Below, in pieces: positions 35,152 to 48,571 of a DNA stretch of 64,000 nt (position 1 is the stretch's first letter; the number at the start of each line of letters is the position of its first letter). The translations under genes and the position numbers were made by a program. The DNA comes from Sphaerosporella brunnea (lineage: Eukaryota > Ascomycota > Pezizomycetes > Pezizales > Pyronemataceae). The stretch lies in assembly GCA_008704415.1 (NCBI GenBank), contig VXIS01000042.1, positions 1 through 64,000 of the forward strand, read 5' to 3'. A model generated the notes under the pieces. That model worked only from the letters and a program-made list of their open reading frames with translations. It made no database searches and had not been told where the DNA came from.

Positions 35152-38100
35152 TCGGATTGTCTGTGGGCTGTTGGGGAGCGGGTGGGGCTGTGCGGTCTGG
35201 TGTAAAGCTGTAACGATAAGCTTTTTGAGGGGGGAAGTTGTGGGGTTTAGCTGGCTTGCTCAGTTCGGGAGTTGACGTCGTCGACTCGTTCGTTGTAAGG
35301 AAGGTTGCAATCTTCCCTCATACGTGGAGCTTGAGCCACGTGCCCCTGTGGCGCTGCTCTGCGGATGTGGCGTCGAGCATACACTTCAAAGAATATAGAG
35401 CTTCTAATTACGGACAAACAACCATAGAATCCAACAACAGACTGGGAGATTGCTCCCCGCTCTGACTGTGTCTTCTGCACGAATGATAGTCATCGATGAG
35501 GTGTTGGATCAGCCTCAGCTGGGTCGCGGGTTGGCGCGGGCGGCTGTGGAGACAAACCTCAGGAGATAAGGTGCGCATGTGGCTGCGCATCATGCCGGAT
35601 AACTCGGTTTGCAAAATTTAACGAAAAATGAATTCACGTGCGCAGCGAGCTTTGAAAAGTCCTACAATAGTTGGGGAAGGTCATTACTTTCTCCACGACG
35701 AACGGTCCCAATCGATTAAGACTACAGGATGTAGTGAGGTTGTTACATAAGCCCAGAGAAGTCGAAGTGAAAAAGGTTACTGGAGGCTGATATTGTCGCT
35801 GAAGAGTTCCGAATGGTTTGAGGGCTAGGAGCACAGAGAACAACCCTTTTTTGTTGGTCCCATCCCGCGCCGACTGAAAGGCCAGCATCCCTCCCTCCCC
35901 CGTTTACTGATTTGGCGGCCAACGAGGTCTGCGCGGTGAGCAGCCGTACTTTGAGGTGCACGGAATGGTGTGTGGACAGTCGGTCGGTTGACGAAGCCAC
36001 ACTGTGTTTCGGGGAAGCGATGGTGGTAATTGCAGGGTTGGCGTTTGTCGAGGGCCTGACATGTTCGACAGCAAGGCATGAGCAAGCAAAAAAAAAAAAA
36101 CACTGGCCTGGTATCAGTTGGGTGGCTATGTACCTGAACATCTGTAGGACTATTTTCCAGATCGTGACATGCGAGGAGAGTGAATGGAGGATAAATCGCT
36201 GGGGGGCTCTGGTGATGCTTCTGCGTTACATTAACCAAGTATCTAGAGCCATTTAGGGCAGTCAATAGATCGAGCCGACTGCTCGTCGGGTTATGCCACA
36301 AATTCCAGCCGAATAATCAAGACAACCCCCAGGGAGCTCGAGAAATGAGATTCCCGAGTCTTTTGCTGGACACCGAATTTCTGGTCCTCGTGTTAATGGA
36401 CAGCTCGGGGTTGTTGAGCTCGCATTGCCACCAAATAAATGTTAAATTGCTGGGAAGTAAAAATCGTCGAGCCATTTCTCCATAGTAATGGCTAGTAACA
36501 AATTTAAAGAGGGCTGGCCTGTCTCGTCAGTTTCTAGGCCGCATCGGAGAGGATGTGCGCGGGAACATACAGCCACGATTTGCGTTGGGAGGGGGCCGAG
36601 CTCCTTGTTGACAAAAAGCGAGTGATAGGTGTGAAAACAGGGTGGAGAAGTTCGAAGTGGCGGAGGAATCCGAGACTGACCGTAGCCACACGTTACATGT
36701 AGTGAAAACTGGCACTACTTGGCTTATCTTCAGCATCATGACGAAAAAAAATTCAAGTGCCGGAGCGACGATCACTCGGCCATCGTATCGTACATGGCAT
36801 GAACCTTGGGAACAGCTGGATCGACGTATCTATGTACTTATATACGCGGCGACGATGACATGTACAGCAGATACAAAGAAAGCTACGGGAGACGCAGGCC
36901 GCCGGTACTTGACTTGATGCGTGTGAAATTGTGCGCAAAGGATGCGATCGTGTGTGATGAAGATGCGTGTCTACAATATTCTCGTGATCTCTTCCGTATC
37001 GGAGTCGTCGTTCCGACGAAGTTTGGCTCCAGCACAGTCCCAGAGTTGGGCGGGGCGATCATCGTATGGCTGCCCTCAAACCCGCAGAAACCGCCGAAAC
37101 CGCTTATTATAAGAAAAATCAAAAAAATCAAAAAAATCAAAAAAATCCTGTATGATGGAGTGACGGCGGCAGGGCTGGGCCAGCAGGTCATACATCGCGA
37201 TTCACGAGAAGTCACCCTTGAAGCAACCGGAATGTCTCTGCACCCGGGATTTAAACGTCTTTCTTCAGGGTCCACACTTGCATGTCGATAAAACCCACGG
37301 GGGGCACGCCTCTCGATTCTCGAATCGTCATAGCTTTTGCGTGCAGCGCCTTCCGTCTCAGCCTTCCAATTTCGCTGGCTGGCAGGCCAGGGATGCTTGA
37401 TGGTTCCGATTGGATGGAATCTCTGGCTCCTGCGTCATCGATCCCAGGGATGAGAGTCAGTTGTCTCAGCTTCTGCTTCCGTGTAACATCAACCCCCCGC
37501 CGGGAATGGTGATGTGAGGAAGAGCCCGTTTATGTTATGTCTGAATTCGAGCCTCGCCGGTCGACGAATTCCTTCTGTTCCCGCGATCGCCCGGCTCATC
37601 ATTTTCTTATTTCTCTCTCATCGTCGATCTCTTTTCACCGCCGCCTTTTTCTTACTCTACCGACTTCTACGTGTGACCAATGCTTCTCTTTTCTGGATGG
37701 CCGGACGGCGGAATCCATCCGTCATAAGGCCATGCGTCCAATATGTACTGGAATTTTTGCACACTTTGCCCAACTCGTCAAGCACGTCATTTATTACATC
37801 AATGAGATCCGGCCATGTAACTGCCCTCTGTGTGCACGCAGCGGTAGTTATGCTTTCGGGCAATTTTTTTTCTCTTTTTTTTGTGCTCTCGGATACGGCA
37901 TTCGAGAAGCTAATTTCTAGATGCGTTCATTGCATTCCTCAGCTGTGCAACCGATAAAAAAAAAAAGGAGCTGGCGGTGAAACGGCCATCGACTCACTGG
38001 TGTACGTGGTGGACATATGTATCGAACAGAGTGTCAGCCTCCCCCCTTGGTACCGAGTGATATCGCAGCATTTGCAATAGGCGGGTGCATGTGTTTAGGA

Positions 38101-40700
38101 ACCCGGAACCATCCACCGAGCAAATAGTAGAGTGGCCATCCACGCCCGCCGAACACACAGACAACAAGCCCTTGGCCCTTTCCTTCCTTCCTTTCCTTCC
38201 CTTCCTTTCATGGCCGTCACTTTTAAGCTTATCATCCGTCTGCATGTGCTTGTTGTTCGTACACCTTAAGCTCCGAGTGACGTGACCACACTGACGGATT
38301 GCTCCACTCTAAAGCAATTGCTGGGATCGGCCGGTCGATACGTACGTACACATTGACAGTTAGCCAGCTGTCACTGTCAGGATCGTGTTTGTGTGTGTGC
38401 GTGTGTGTTGGTTAACGGCATCGTTGCCCTTCGGGCTTTCCGTCGGATGTCTGGAGAAGCACAGCAGATCGCAGGTTCTTCCCTATCGACGTGTGCGTGT
38501 GTATGCTATGTAGTGGTGGAGGTGACGGTGTGTTTGTGTCGGAGCTTCCCACGGAAGCCGAAGTTATAATAGTGCGGGTCCCTTTCTGGCCCAGAGTCCG
38601 TTTGCTGGTCAGACGAATTGTGCCCCCCGGTGGCCAGACGAGTTCCTCCCAATACTGACCTCGCGGCGGCGCATGGTGGAGATGGGTACGTATTGTCAAG
38701 GCCGAGCCTATGTCGTGAACCGCGAAGAATCCGATCCGGAGAAAAAAAGGCCAGATGTCTCGGGTAGACTGGAGCAGATTAGCCCGTGTTTATATATCTG
38801 GCCTGACACGCATACAGAGCCAGCAGCTAGACAAATATCTCCGGCTGCAGCAGTTTTGCAGCGAATACCCAAACAAAGCGGGTGTTTCTTGGCACTAGAG
38901 GAAAAGGAACTTACAGGTACCCCACGTTCTCTTCAACATCTCCAACCAGGTGATGGTCAATTGGCGAGGATACATACTTGCATGTATTGGGTTGTGGCCT
39001 TGGACGACCAGAGGTTGAGGCACATATTTCAGGCAACGATGAGCTGAATACGGGGTGCGCATGAAAGTTGTTCGCTCATTTGCTTTCATCACACTGATCC
39101 CGGAAAGTTTGTCTATTTCTTCCTCAGCTGAGCGGTGTTATGTTGCTTGCGTGCGGGATTGATTCGAATTCCTCACGAACAAACCTTCGTGAAGAAAAAT
39201 CGAACGCCTTTTACCACCAACTTCACCCCCGTGTGTGAGTAATTTATTCTCACCCGAGTCGTGGTTTATTCCTGCGTCGTCGGGAGTGAGAGAATGCTAG
39301 GCAGGCACAGAAAAATACCTCCTCGCTTTGGAGAGTGCACAAGATCGTATGCACCACTGGTCCTCACCGCTTATATGGCCGCCCCGCCTAGAAATGATAA
39401 ATTCGCAGGGACAGGCCTTCCACAGCCTTCTCCTGGTCGTCATGCCTTTTTCTGGTCACGGGCCGTGGACCTCGTAATCTTCGAAAATCGGAAGCCATTG
39501 GTGGCAGATAGATGTCATCCTCTCGGGCACTTTCTGTATTCAGTGAGAAGGGCTGATCTCCGAAATGAGTAATTGGATGAAGGTACTTAGGTGTATCGGA
39601 GAACGAGAAGAGAGAAGGGGGGTGGATGGCGAGTGATGCGGGGGTGGGTGGGGGGGGGGGATTGGCCGTAAATAACGACAAGACAGACTCCTTCGGTCTG
39701 GGAAGCCTCCTCTCTCAATATCTATTACGAGTGTTTCGAAGATCGAGCTGATCACGGACCGCGAGCAACTGTCTTATGCCCTCCCCTCCTCCCCGCTCCG
39801 ACGGGATCACGAAGCAGATGTAATTAAGAGCTCGGGGTTGGTAGTTGTCACGCTTCCGCTAGGAGTGCAGACAACGCTTGTTTAGTTAGTCACGAACCGA
39901 AGTGAGGAGAACGCAGAGAAGGAGGACGACACCTCTTCGCAGTTGGTTGAACGAACAAACCACAAACAGCGAGCGTCAAATGTCAATCAAATTAGCCGTT
40001 CGACGAAATGATAGCAAACACCACTAAGCACCGCACCATCACATCACCAAGCTCAGAGAACAGGCCCAGGCAAACCACCAACGCGACCGATTGATATGGG
40101 CGAAATTGACTGTGCGATTTGGGTTTTTGATTGAGTAGGATTGATCTTCGCAATTCGAGGGACAGCGAGGAAGGATGATGTCTGAGCAAAAAAAAAACAA
40201 AAAAGTCTTGCCATTAATTCGCGTTTAGCGTAGGCATGCCTGTTTTTTCTCCGGCGGAGATGTGGCTACCTGCAGCAGCCATGTATCCACTTGAGCCCGA
40301 TGAGTACCTAAGTAAGTACTTGCCTACGCAACTCCATCGCGGCAACTCCAAACACATCCAGACATTTGTTGTCCTCCAGGTACACACATCAGGGGAAGAT
40401 TCTTCTCTCTTCATCTTCCTTCGCCTGCTCTCAGCGTCCTCATAGTTGTATTCTGGGTTGTTGTTGTTGTCGCGTTCGCGATCGAATTCAGCCAGCGGGA
40501 CATTGACAACACTGGCCCCTTGAAATTCTCCACACCCAGGAAACACCTACTTCTCTCCTCTCTCTCTCTCTCTTCGCTCTTCCCCTCTCTCTCCCAGTTA
40601 CGCGACGCTATTGCACCGACCCAAGTCACACCCCAAAAGGCCAAAAGAAAAAATAAAGAAAAAAATAATTAAAGCGGCTTAGTTAGCACCCGAAAAGCAC
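35152..40700. other. Long gene-poor intergenic region
   Basis: About 5.5 kb with only short overlapping frames on both strands and none with family features. Notable composition: three AAAAAATCA units at about 37116-37146, TTCC/TTCCC repeats at 38178-38210, GT repeats near 38390-38412, and CT repeats at 40556-40575. No RNA gene is recognised. It may hold non-coding transcripts or lost genes. Confidence 0.55.
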
Positions 40701-41940
40701 CGCCAATCAATTCCGCCGCTTCTTCCTCAGGCCCCAAAAGCCAAGCAGCAGCCAGGCGAACGAACCTTTGCTGAATTCAGTTCTCACAAGTCTCACACCA
40801 CTATCCACCCCCTCCCCCCTCCATCAGCATCATCCCCCCCCCATTTGGCTTCTCCTTCACCTGGACCCGAAAGAAGGCCGTCTCGAAGTCGAGATCGAGC
40901 CGAGAAATATTTTATTGCTTCTACGCCGACAGCACGGAGTACAAAGCAAGTCCAGCTTAAGCTTGATAAGTCACTTCACACACAAAGTCCAAGCCCACCC
41001 CCCCTCCATACATACACACACACACACACACCAAAGAAGAAAGCCAGTTCTGAGTTCTCTCTCATCGCCTCCGCTCCAAGTGTGCACGAGAGAGAACCAC
41101 ACACGAGAGCGCATACCAACAACGCACCGCAATATTGCTCTCTCGCTCCAACGTTGCCACACCGAAGCTATCCGACCGGCTTCGACTGTACCCCCCCCCC
41201 CTTCAAAAAAAAAAACAAAAACAAAAACAAAAAAAAAAACTACTCACTCTCTCCGCTTTCCGCCGCGGTCAAGTCGCGCCCTCTTGCCCGCTCCCGTCCC
41301 GTCCCACACAGACGCAGACACAGACTCACACCCTGGACTACTCTTTTGAGCACCTGCTCCCGTCCCCGTACTCAGCGAAGCCCGCACGCACACCGACCTC
41401 CCTTCTCCTTCGCCTTTCGGCTGTGCTTCCTCCTGCGCCATTAGACGTGGGCCGTTAACCTCGCTGTACTAGCTCCCGCTCGAGTCGAACGTGTGGTAAT
41501 AGTCTAAGCAGCATCAGCAGCATTAAGCAGGCAGCAGCAGCGCGCAAAGCAGGTAGCACTCCGCTCGGATTACAACAACGTTGTGTGGTGGAGCCATTTT
41601 GTTTTTTCCCACTACCCACCTACTTGGTTCTCCACATTGCACGTACATACCATACCATACCTTCCTTACATTACATCCCACCGCCCGCTCGGCCCTCTTC
41701 AACCTCAAACCTACTTACATACAGATCCCATCCCGCCGGGATCCCGCCGCCATTTTCGACATCTTCCGCATCAAATAATAAACCCAAGACCATCCAACTT
41801 CCCACTACTACCACTTACCACCACACTGTTACCACCACCACCACCCACCCGTCGACTTCGACTCTTCCACTACGGCGTCCAACATCGGCGACGAATCATC
41901 CCCTCTCCGTCCTCCCCCTGCATCACCAACATCCGGCAAC
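40701..41940 (+). promoter_or_regulatory. C/T-rich long leader region of the SCOC-like gene
   Basis: The 1.2 kb before the ATG is strikingly pyrimidine-rich on the plus strand with poly-C (about 41190), A-rich blocks (41207-41240), CA repeats (41012-41030) and CCACCACC runs up to the start codon. This is the look of a long fungal 5' UTR and promoter. No uORF is asserted. Confidence 0.4.
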
Positions 41941-42561
41941 ATGGTGACGCCCATCAGACCACAGAACAACCGAACCATTTCAACGCGCTCTGCAGTGGAA
42001 CCTGTCGAGTCGCCTCCGCTATCGGCGAGTTCAATGTCGACCCCTTCAATAGCAGACGATCACGACCCCTTACAACACCTCGACACGAGCGAGAAGGAAG
42101 ACTGTACAGATGAAGGACCACGAAGAGGGCGATCTGCGACGGTAGATACCGCAAAATTTGAGATGGATCCTAGAAACATGAGCCCGCGAAGGGATAGCGA
42201 AGAGCTGGATCAACTTGGAGCGGAGACGAAAGCTAGGCTTGAAGCGTATGTTGCTTATTGACAGTGCGATATTACAACGCAGGGCTGACCTATTTTTTTC
42301 AACGATAGGCAAGCTCAATCTCTTCAGTCGGGTTTGCTGGCGCTGCTTGAACGCGTGGACAAGGTTCGCGAGGAGCATGACAAGCTTGAGGGCGAGAATC
42401 GTTTCCTCCAAGAGTACGACCTCAACAATCCCCCTCAGACGGGTATACAACACCACAAGACTTCAAACTGACATGCCAACTCTTGCAGGTATATCGGTTC
42501 ACTGATGGCAACTTCGAAGATAACCGGCTCAACGAGGAATTCAGGAGGGAAATTAAGGTAA
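41941..42561 (+). CDS. SCOC-like short coiled-coil protein
   Basis: Exons 41941..42245, 42309..42413 and 42489..42561 encode 160 residues. The N-terminal 100 residues are Ser/Pro/Asp-rich and disordered. The C-terminal part forms a short coiled coil (residues about 95-150: LEAQAQSLQSGLLALLERV, EEHDKLEGENRFLQ, then EYIGSLMATSKITG), matching SCOC/UNC-69 family proteins, Golgi-associated coiled-coil factors (yeast Slo1 is the relative). In animals these work with FEZ1 and Arl1/Arl3-type GTPases in membrane trafficking and autophagy; the role in this fungus is inferred. Both introns are GT-AG (63 and 75 nt). The spacing of exons and the motif GENxFLQxYIGxLM decide the structure. A longer reading is possible if AAG at 42556-42558 is a donor, but the stop is immediate. 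Confidence 0.8.
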
Positions 42562-45515
42562 AACTGGCCCTTTGCGAAAGAGCGGCGCGACATCGACGAG
42601 ATCTCGACCTGTTAGAGCGGAGGATGCGATACTTTTTCCTTTTCTTCTTTCCTTTGTACCATGGGTTGTTTTGAGCGATGCATGCCAATGCTACGATTGA
42701 TTGTTTCCGGGAGGGGTTTTGGACGGCGCATGGCGGAGACACCAGCCCCCACGACAATGACGGGACAATGGTCGGAGGCATCTTTGAGATTGAAGTCAGG
42801 TCGACCTTTCACTTCTTTTTTATCGGCATCGCACCATCGTGTTTCAGGCCGGCGCAATCACTGGTGGTTTATCGGTTTTCCTAACGACCCGTTACGAAGA
42901 AGCATCCATTAAATATTTCCAACTTTGTTATTTCCGGGATGAGAGCGCAAAGACTGTTCCAGTCAACACCGATCGTCTATCTTCGCATCGATCAGAAGAG
43001 GCCCAGCATATCGTCTCCTTGGAAAGCCTGTATAAATTTCGATTTCTTCACAATCATCCTTGTGCGCTTTTTTTTTTTTTGGAGAGGCTTCTCATTGTCA
43101 TCGTCTAAGCTCATGTCTTATGCCTTACCTTTTTTTTTCCCCTTCCTTTTCCTATGGTGTCTTGTTCTGAGCACAACGATGATTTTCACTTGGTTTTGGG
43201 GTGTTCAGTGTTTGCATTTCTTTCACTGCGGTTTTGTGAATGTGGAAGGCTTTTGGCTGTAGGTATTCGAGATTCGACTTTCTTGACTGTCGTTCACCGC
43301 CAGGTTATAGTAGGGTCTGCTTTTTGTATGCTTTTGTTTTTTTGCTTTCTATTAACTCTTACGCAGGGATTGGTGGAGCTTGTATAAGACGAGTGGGGTT
43401 TGAAGGTGCAGAATGAGATGGGTTTGTAAGTAGTTAGTTACTGCCGTTGGTTGTCATTCCATGGGGAGGTAGACAAGGTGGGCGTTCGATGTCATTTTTC
43501 TTTGTCCCAGCTGTCATGGCTTGGTGCAGGGTGATCGATGAACGTGGAAAATGTGGATGTATCTCTGACCGTGGATGACGCGCTGATCCGAGATGGCGTG
43601 AAAGATGCACTCCTCTTGCGATGATGCCGACTTTGAGTACCGAACTTTAACGTACATTGCAGTACGTGAAGTCCTTGGGCTAGATGAGGACGATGAGGAT
43701 GATGATGGGCAAGAGGACGTCACGTACCCACCCTAGGTACCCAAGTTCTTCCTACTTCCTAATCGACAACCCCCTCATCGGCATTGGGATGGAGATTGCC
43801 AGCGCAATGGTTTCTGCAGTGGTAGCACCTCATCTTGTTGGCAGTTCACTTTTTGTGCGAATAGAAGGATATTGTATTGCCACAAATAGCCCCTTCAATG
43901 CACGATGGACCCATCCCATACATCCGCCAACAGTTCTGATGCGCCTCTGTCCGCAAAGGGTGCTGGCGGCGATGGGCCCCATCGAATGGGTACAGGCAAG
44001 ACAGACCGGGACCCTGGAACATATGGGGTTCGTCACAACTTGACCCAACCTCATTGCGTAGCTCCCCCTTTTGGGGAATTCGCACATGCCAGCCAGTTCC
44101 GGATCCCGAAATAAATTGGATAGTCCCTGCGTTGCGTTGCAGCGTGGGAAGGGAAGCAGCGGGCGGCCCGCAAACTGGGTACACGCTATGCAGGAGGAGG
44201 AGGAGGCGGGTATTTGGAGGGGGGCTGGCCCCCCGCGGGTCAAACCACTGTAACGGTGATGCCGCATATGTATGAGCTAGTTAGCACCGAATCAAAGCAG
44301 CAGCAGCAGTCCAGCTCGTGGAACATACGCGATGTGTATGTACCTATCTTTCTAGCATGCTCTGTATGTATGTATGCGACATACCTGTGCCTGGTCAAGC
44401 CGCATCGTTCGTGAAAAAAAAAAATTTGCCACTGGAGCTTGAGCAACAAGCAGATCATCGTGCGTGGTAGGACTTTGATGGAAGCTTAAGCTGTGCCATG
44501 CACGTAAAGGTCGTGGGAAGCAAGGGGCGGCGATAGGAAGGGAGGTAAAGCGGATAGATATAGTTCAGCCACGTCACAAGCTCACTTCTTAACTCGTAGG
44601 TCTTCTCTGGGCCGCCTAGCTTTGCTAGCTGGCTAGATTGTTCGGCGACGGTCGAACTTCTTCTTCTTCATCTTCTTCTTCTTCGCTTGATTTCGATTTC
44701 GCTTTGGGTGGGTGCACGCGTGCGGCATGATCATGATGAGGAGGAGGATCGGTTGATCTGTGGGGCACGGGTCCACCGATAGTTGTCGAAGGTCGAGGGC
44801 TCGGACGCTTCGTTCGTTCGTTCGCCAGGTCCCCGGCGATGTCGACCATCTGGATGCGTCGGGCCCGCCCTGTTTGTTGCAAGCGGCGATCTGCAGCCCG
44901 CTTGCATTAGTCTTAGATGGCGGCGGCGGCGGCGGCGGCGGCGATAAACCAAATCGGTAGATGTCATGATATCATGATATCATGACCTACTTACTGAAGA
45001 GTAGTACTCTACTTAAGTGGCTACCTCATCGCCAACATCCAACACATAGCTAAAGAAACTTGCATAAAACGGTCCGGTGATTGTTGGTCCGAGGAAATTT
45101 AATGTTTATTTGCTCAACCCCATCTCTCTCTCACTCATCCTTCGTTCGCCCGGTGAGCTCACGTGTCTCCGCCCACCGGGCGTGGTATGTACTATGTATG
45201 GAGAGTAAATCGTGCATCCAGCACCCGGGGTTCCGGCGACTTGGCAACATGCATCGCATGCATGCATGGGTTTTCCAAGCCAAGCCAAGACCTGTTTCTT
45301 CTTTCTAGAAACGAGGTGTAGGTAGCCGACTAAGCACGTTTCCGGCAAGTGGTCTATGACGTTGGAATCGGACCACCTGTTGTCTTTCCAACTTCCAAGC
45401 CTGCATAACCCCGTTATGGGTGGTGGTACTTTACAGAGAGTCTCTGGTAACCCTCACTCCTCTACTCTATTGCCCCTCCACGAGATACGTGATCCATTGT
45501 GTCGCACCCCGCATG

Positions 45516-45546
<31 letters not shown>

Positions 45547-47196
45547 ACATCACACATCACACATCACACATCGTGAGGAAAAAAAACTTTAAGAACAATC
45601 CCCCCCTTCCCCCCTTTCCCCCTCCCCCTTAAATGCTATTCAGGTGTATGGCAGTGACAGCAGCAACCCCACAAGGCTCCTGCTGCTGGCTTCTTCGGTT
45701 CGGCACGCTTTTCCAGCGGGAAAAAAAAAAAAAATGAAAGCCCCGGTTTGCGCGGGTTAATTTCCCGCTCAAAGGCGGGCGGACGGGCGGGGCGAGACAC
45801 CAGTACTAGTACCTATATCCTGCCCGGCCAGGCCAGAAACACAAACACTTTGGCCCGGGAAGGGTGTTACCACTAGAGAGAGAGAGTTAGATATGTAGAC
45901 GGAACTCTGATATCGGTTTTGCGGAATTCGAAAACGTGGCAGCCCTGCAAGTCCTACATACCTACCTACCTATATACAAGCGGGCCGGGGGATCTGGGGC
46001 CCGCCTATCTAGATAGATATGTAGATACCTACTCTATCTGCTGCTGCTCCTGTGATGCGGGCGGTGCGGACCCGGACCGGAGCGGGAAGGGAAGGAGGAA
46101 AGGGGGCAAAAGTGTAGGTGTCGCGTGACGTCGACTTCACTGCATAACTGAGCGAACAAAGATAACGTTGACAAGCGGCAAAAGGTACAGACCCCTTCTT
46201 CTTCGCCACAATCTCAACTCTGCTCTGCGCCCCGATACCTATCTATGGCCATGGTAAGTATCTCGAAGAGGACTTCCGCGATGTATAGCTGTCACAGACA
46301 ATCTATGGTTGGCCCGGAAGTATCTACTGTAGATCTATATGTTCGAAGCCACACGAGGCGGCGGCGGCGGTTGTGGGCTGCAGATGGATGGCCAAGAAAG
46401 TTGATGTGACGGGAAGCTCATCCGAAGATTTTCAACTGCCTACCTAGCTGGCGATGTTCTAGGTAATAGACTCGGTATTGGCTTGGTTGGTCCCTCTGTG
46501 GCAGTTCTAACCAATGGCTGTATCTACATTCTCCCAGAGTAAGCCGGTCGCTTTTTTGTCAGTGGCAGAGTCAAAAGTCATGTGATGTTGCCGAGTGATC
46601 AGTGGTGAGTTAAGTTGCGGCGCACCAACCTGGAGCGGGCCCAGGCTTTCCCTCTACAAGTATCACTTACTAACATAAGAATGGTATCCCCTGATAGAGA
46701 AACGGATAGAGATTGTTTTGATACAATATATAAACATGAAAACAAGACTTTTGAGTTATACCACCGCCTCCATGGCCAGCCAACACAGCTCCAGCCCAGG
46801 TCCACCATAAGTGTAGCAATAACTCTCCTTCTGGCTGCAGCAATACACATCTTGCACCAGACATGGTAGTAGCGTGCATTGACTGTCTCATCAGAGCAGA
46901 TATAGAATTCCCACTCGGGTCCTCGAGCGCTGTGAAACAGCATAGCATATTGATGACAGACGAGCATGAACTTAGTAGGATGCGGCGATGTGAACTTCGT
47001 CCTTCGAAATCACTGGAACCCGCAAAATTTTCCCCCGCCAGACCGCTTACTAATATTTACCCCCTCCCCCAGTGTCCCCCCCCCCCCTTTTTCACTGACC
47101 CCGTCATGGACCGACCCTTCATCCTGACGCGACAAGTCATCGCCAGCCCTGGGTGCAACGGCGAAAAGCTTGGACCCAGTACACCGTAAAACTGAA
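42562..47196. other. Gene-poor intergenic region with simple repeats
   Basis: About 4.6 kb. Features: T runs at about 43068-43080 and 43128-43138, a GGC/GCG trinucleotide run at 44922-44943, a long poly-A of about 30 at 45516-45545 followed by ACACATCAC repeats to 45572, poly-C runs at 45600-45630 and near 47080. ATGATATC repeats at 44965-44984 form a small palindrome. Frames of 100-145 codons (43830-44267 minus, 46599-46967 minus) lack recognisable domains and overlap frames on the other strand, so none is called. Confidence 0.55.
45516..45572. repeat. Poly-A followed by ACACATC repeats
   Basis: About 30 A in a row, then four units of ACACATC(AC). Simple-sequence expansion; could also be an old poly-A tail, but no retroelement body adjoins. 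Confidence 0.85.
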
Positions 47197-48571
47197 CTAT
47201 TCCCTCGGCGTGGCATTGATTTGCACCCGCTTGTCCTCTCCTCCGCTGACAATTCCCACCGAGCTCCACTCGACATCAAATACTTTCTCGTTGCTGGCCA
47301 CACCATCACTTTCTCTGTTGATAGTAAAGAGATTACCGCTACTAGAGGCTCTCACATCCCACACTCTCACCGTGCCATCATGCCCAGCCGACGCCAACTG
47401 CCACTCGTTGGCTGGGTTCGCACTCAACCCAACAACTGCATTCGAATGGCCTCTCAAAGTGGCGGCGCTGACGCCGGCAGCAGATGTCCTGGGATCGTGA
47501 AGAACAATGTGCCTCGCCGATGAGCCACAGGCGAGAATATTCAAGGTCTTCAACGAGCACAGGCTGACAAGGGGATGCTGTGTAGTTTTCGTATCGACCA
47601 GTGCCAGCGTGGTCAAGTCCCAAGTCCTTATGGTGTGATCCCAGGAAACTGAATACGCCACGGTGGAATCTTGGGGTGCAAAAGCGACTCCTGAGACCGG
47701 TTCTGTGTGACTTTGCAGCATGCCCAACGCGCCGTATTGCACAACCTTCGGTCCCGTCTGTGCTAGTTTTCGCTTCTTCGTCCTCGCCGGTAGGTCCACA
47801 ACTGGAGCATCCGGCGACTCTTTTGGCACTGAGCTCCATAGACCAACCTTGCCATCTGCACCGGCTGAAAGAATGTGCTTCGCAGCAGCGTTTACCGCAA
47901 GCGATTCAACCGTAGATCTGTGCCCGATATACTCCGCGACAGGTTTCAGGCTCGCATCCACCGCGGAGGAGCTGGTATACCGCCAGATTCTGAGGCTACG
48001 GTCCATACTAGATGTAACGAAATGATCACCATCGATCCATTTTACGGACTTGATGGCGGATTGGTGGCCTGCACCCTCACAGAGAACCTCCCCGCTCAGA
48101 TTCCACACGCGCGCAATGCCATCGTAGGAGCCGGACAGAATAACGGAATCCCTGTTCTGTGTGGAGGTTGATGCGGCGACGGAAGACACCCAATCGTCGT
48201 GTTGGAAAGATGTCAAGAACTTCGGCGGTACAGCGGCACGCACGTACTCGAGGGTGATAACGGACTCAGACGAGAGACCGTTCTCAGCGATGTACGAGTC
48301 TAGGGTGGTGCGCAGATAGGCGCCGTCGATGAGGAAGTCAAAGGGAATAGGCTTTTCGGAGTTGAGGAGGTGATTTACGACTTGCGAGAGACCAAGACGC
48401 TTCAGACTGGATTAACGTAACGGTCAGACTTCCGCATTGAGACAGGTGAGAACTCACTCACTTGGAGGGGACCAGAATTGGAGCGGTGGGGACGGAAATC
48501 TCTGGATCGCGAGTAACAAATTTGACTTGTACCTGGCTCTGAGGCTGCTGTTCGGGGTTGTCGAGATCCAT
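47197..48571 (-). CDS. ytm1: Ribosome biogenesis protein Ytm1 (WDR12 orthologue)
   Basis: Ytm1 forms the Nop7-Erb1-Ytm1 (PeBoW) complex needed for 27S pre-rRNA processing and release from pre-60S particles by the AAA ATPase Rea1/Mdn1, which grips its NLE domain. Exons 48462..48571 and 47197..48406 encode 439 residues. The N-terminal NLE/UBL-like domain covers about residues 12-85 (QVQVKFVTRD...FLIDGAYLRTTLDSYI). Seven WD repeats follow from residue 95 (for example SGSYDGIARVWNL, TSSMDRSLRIWRY, SAGADGKVGLW, SVSWDHTIRTWDL, SAGHDGTVRVWDV). A basic insert KTKKRK-like stretch (RTKKRKLAQ) lies between repeats 3 and 4, as in the family. The 55-nt intron is GT-AG. Start ATG precedes MDLDNPEQQPQSQ. 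Complete gene. Confidence 0.93.

Noticed and set aside
43830..44267. 145-codon minus frame with overlapping plus frames
   Set aside because: No recognisable motif, frames of similar size exist on the opposite strand, and no splice signals connect it to anything.
46599..46967. 122-codon minus frame
   Set aside because: Cys/Arg/Leu-rich but without family pattern; a possible transposon relic, not supportable.
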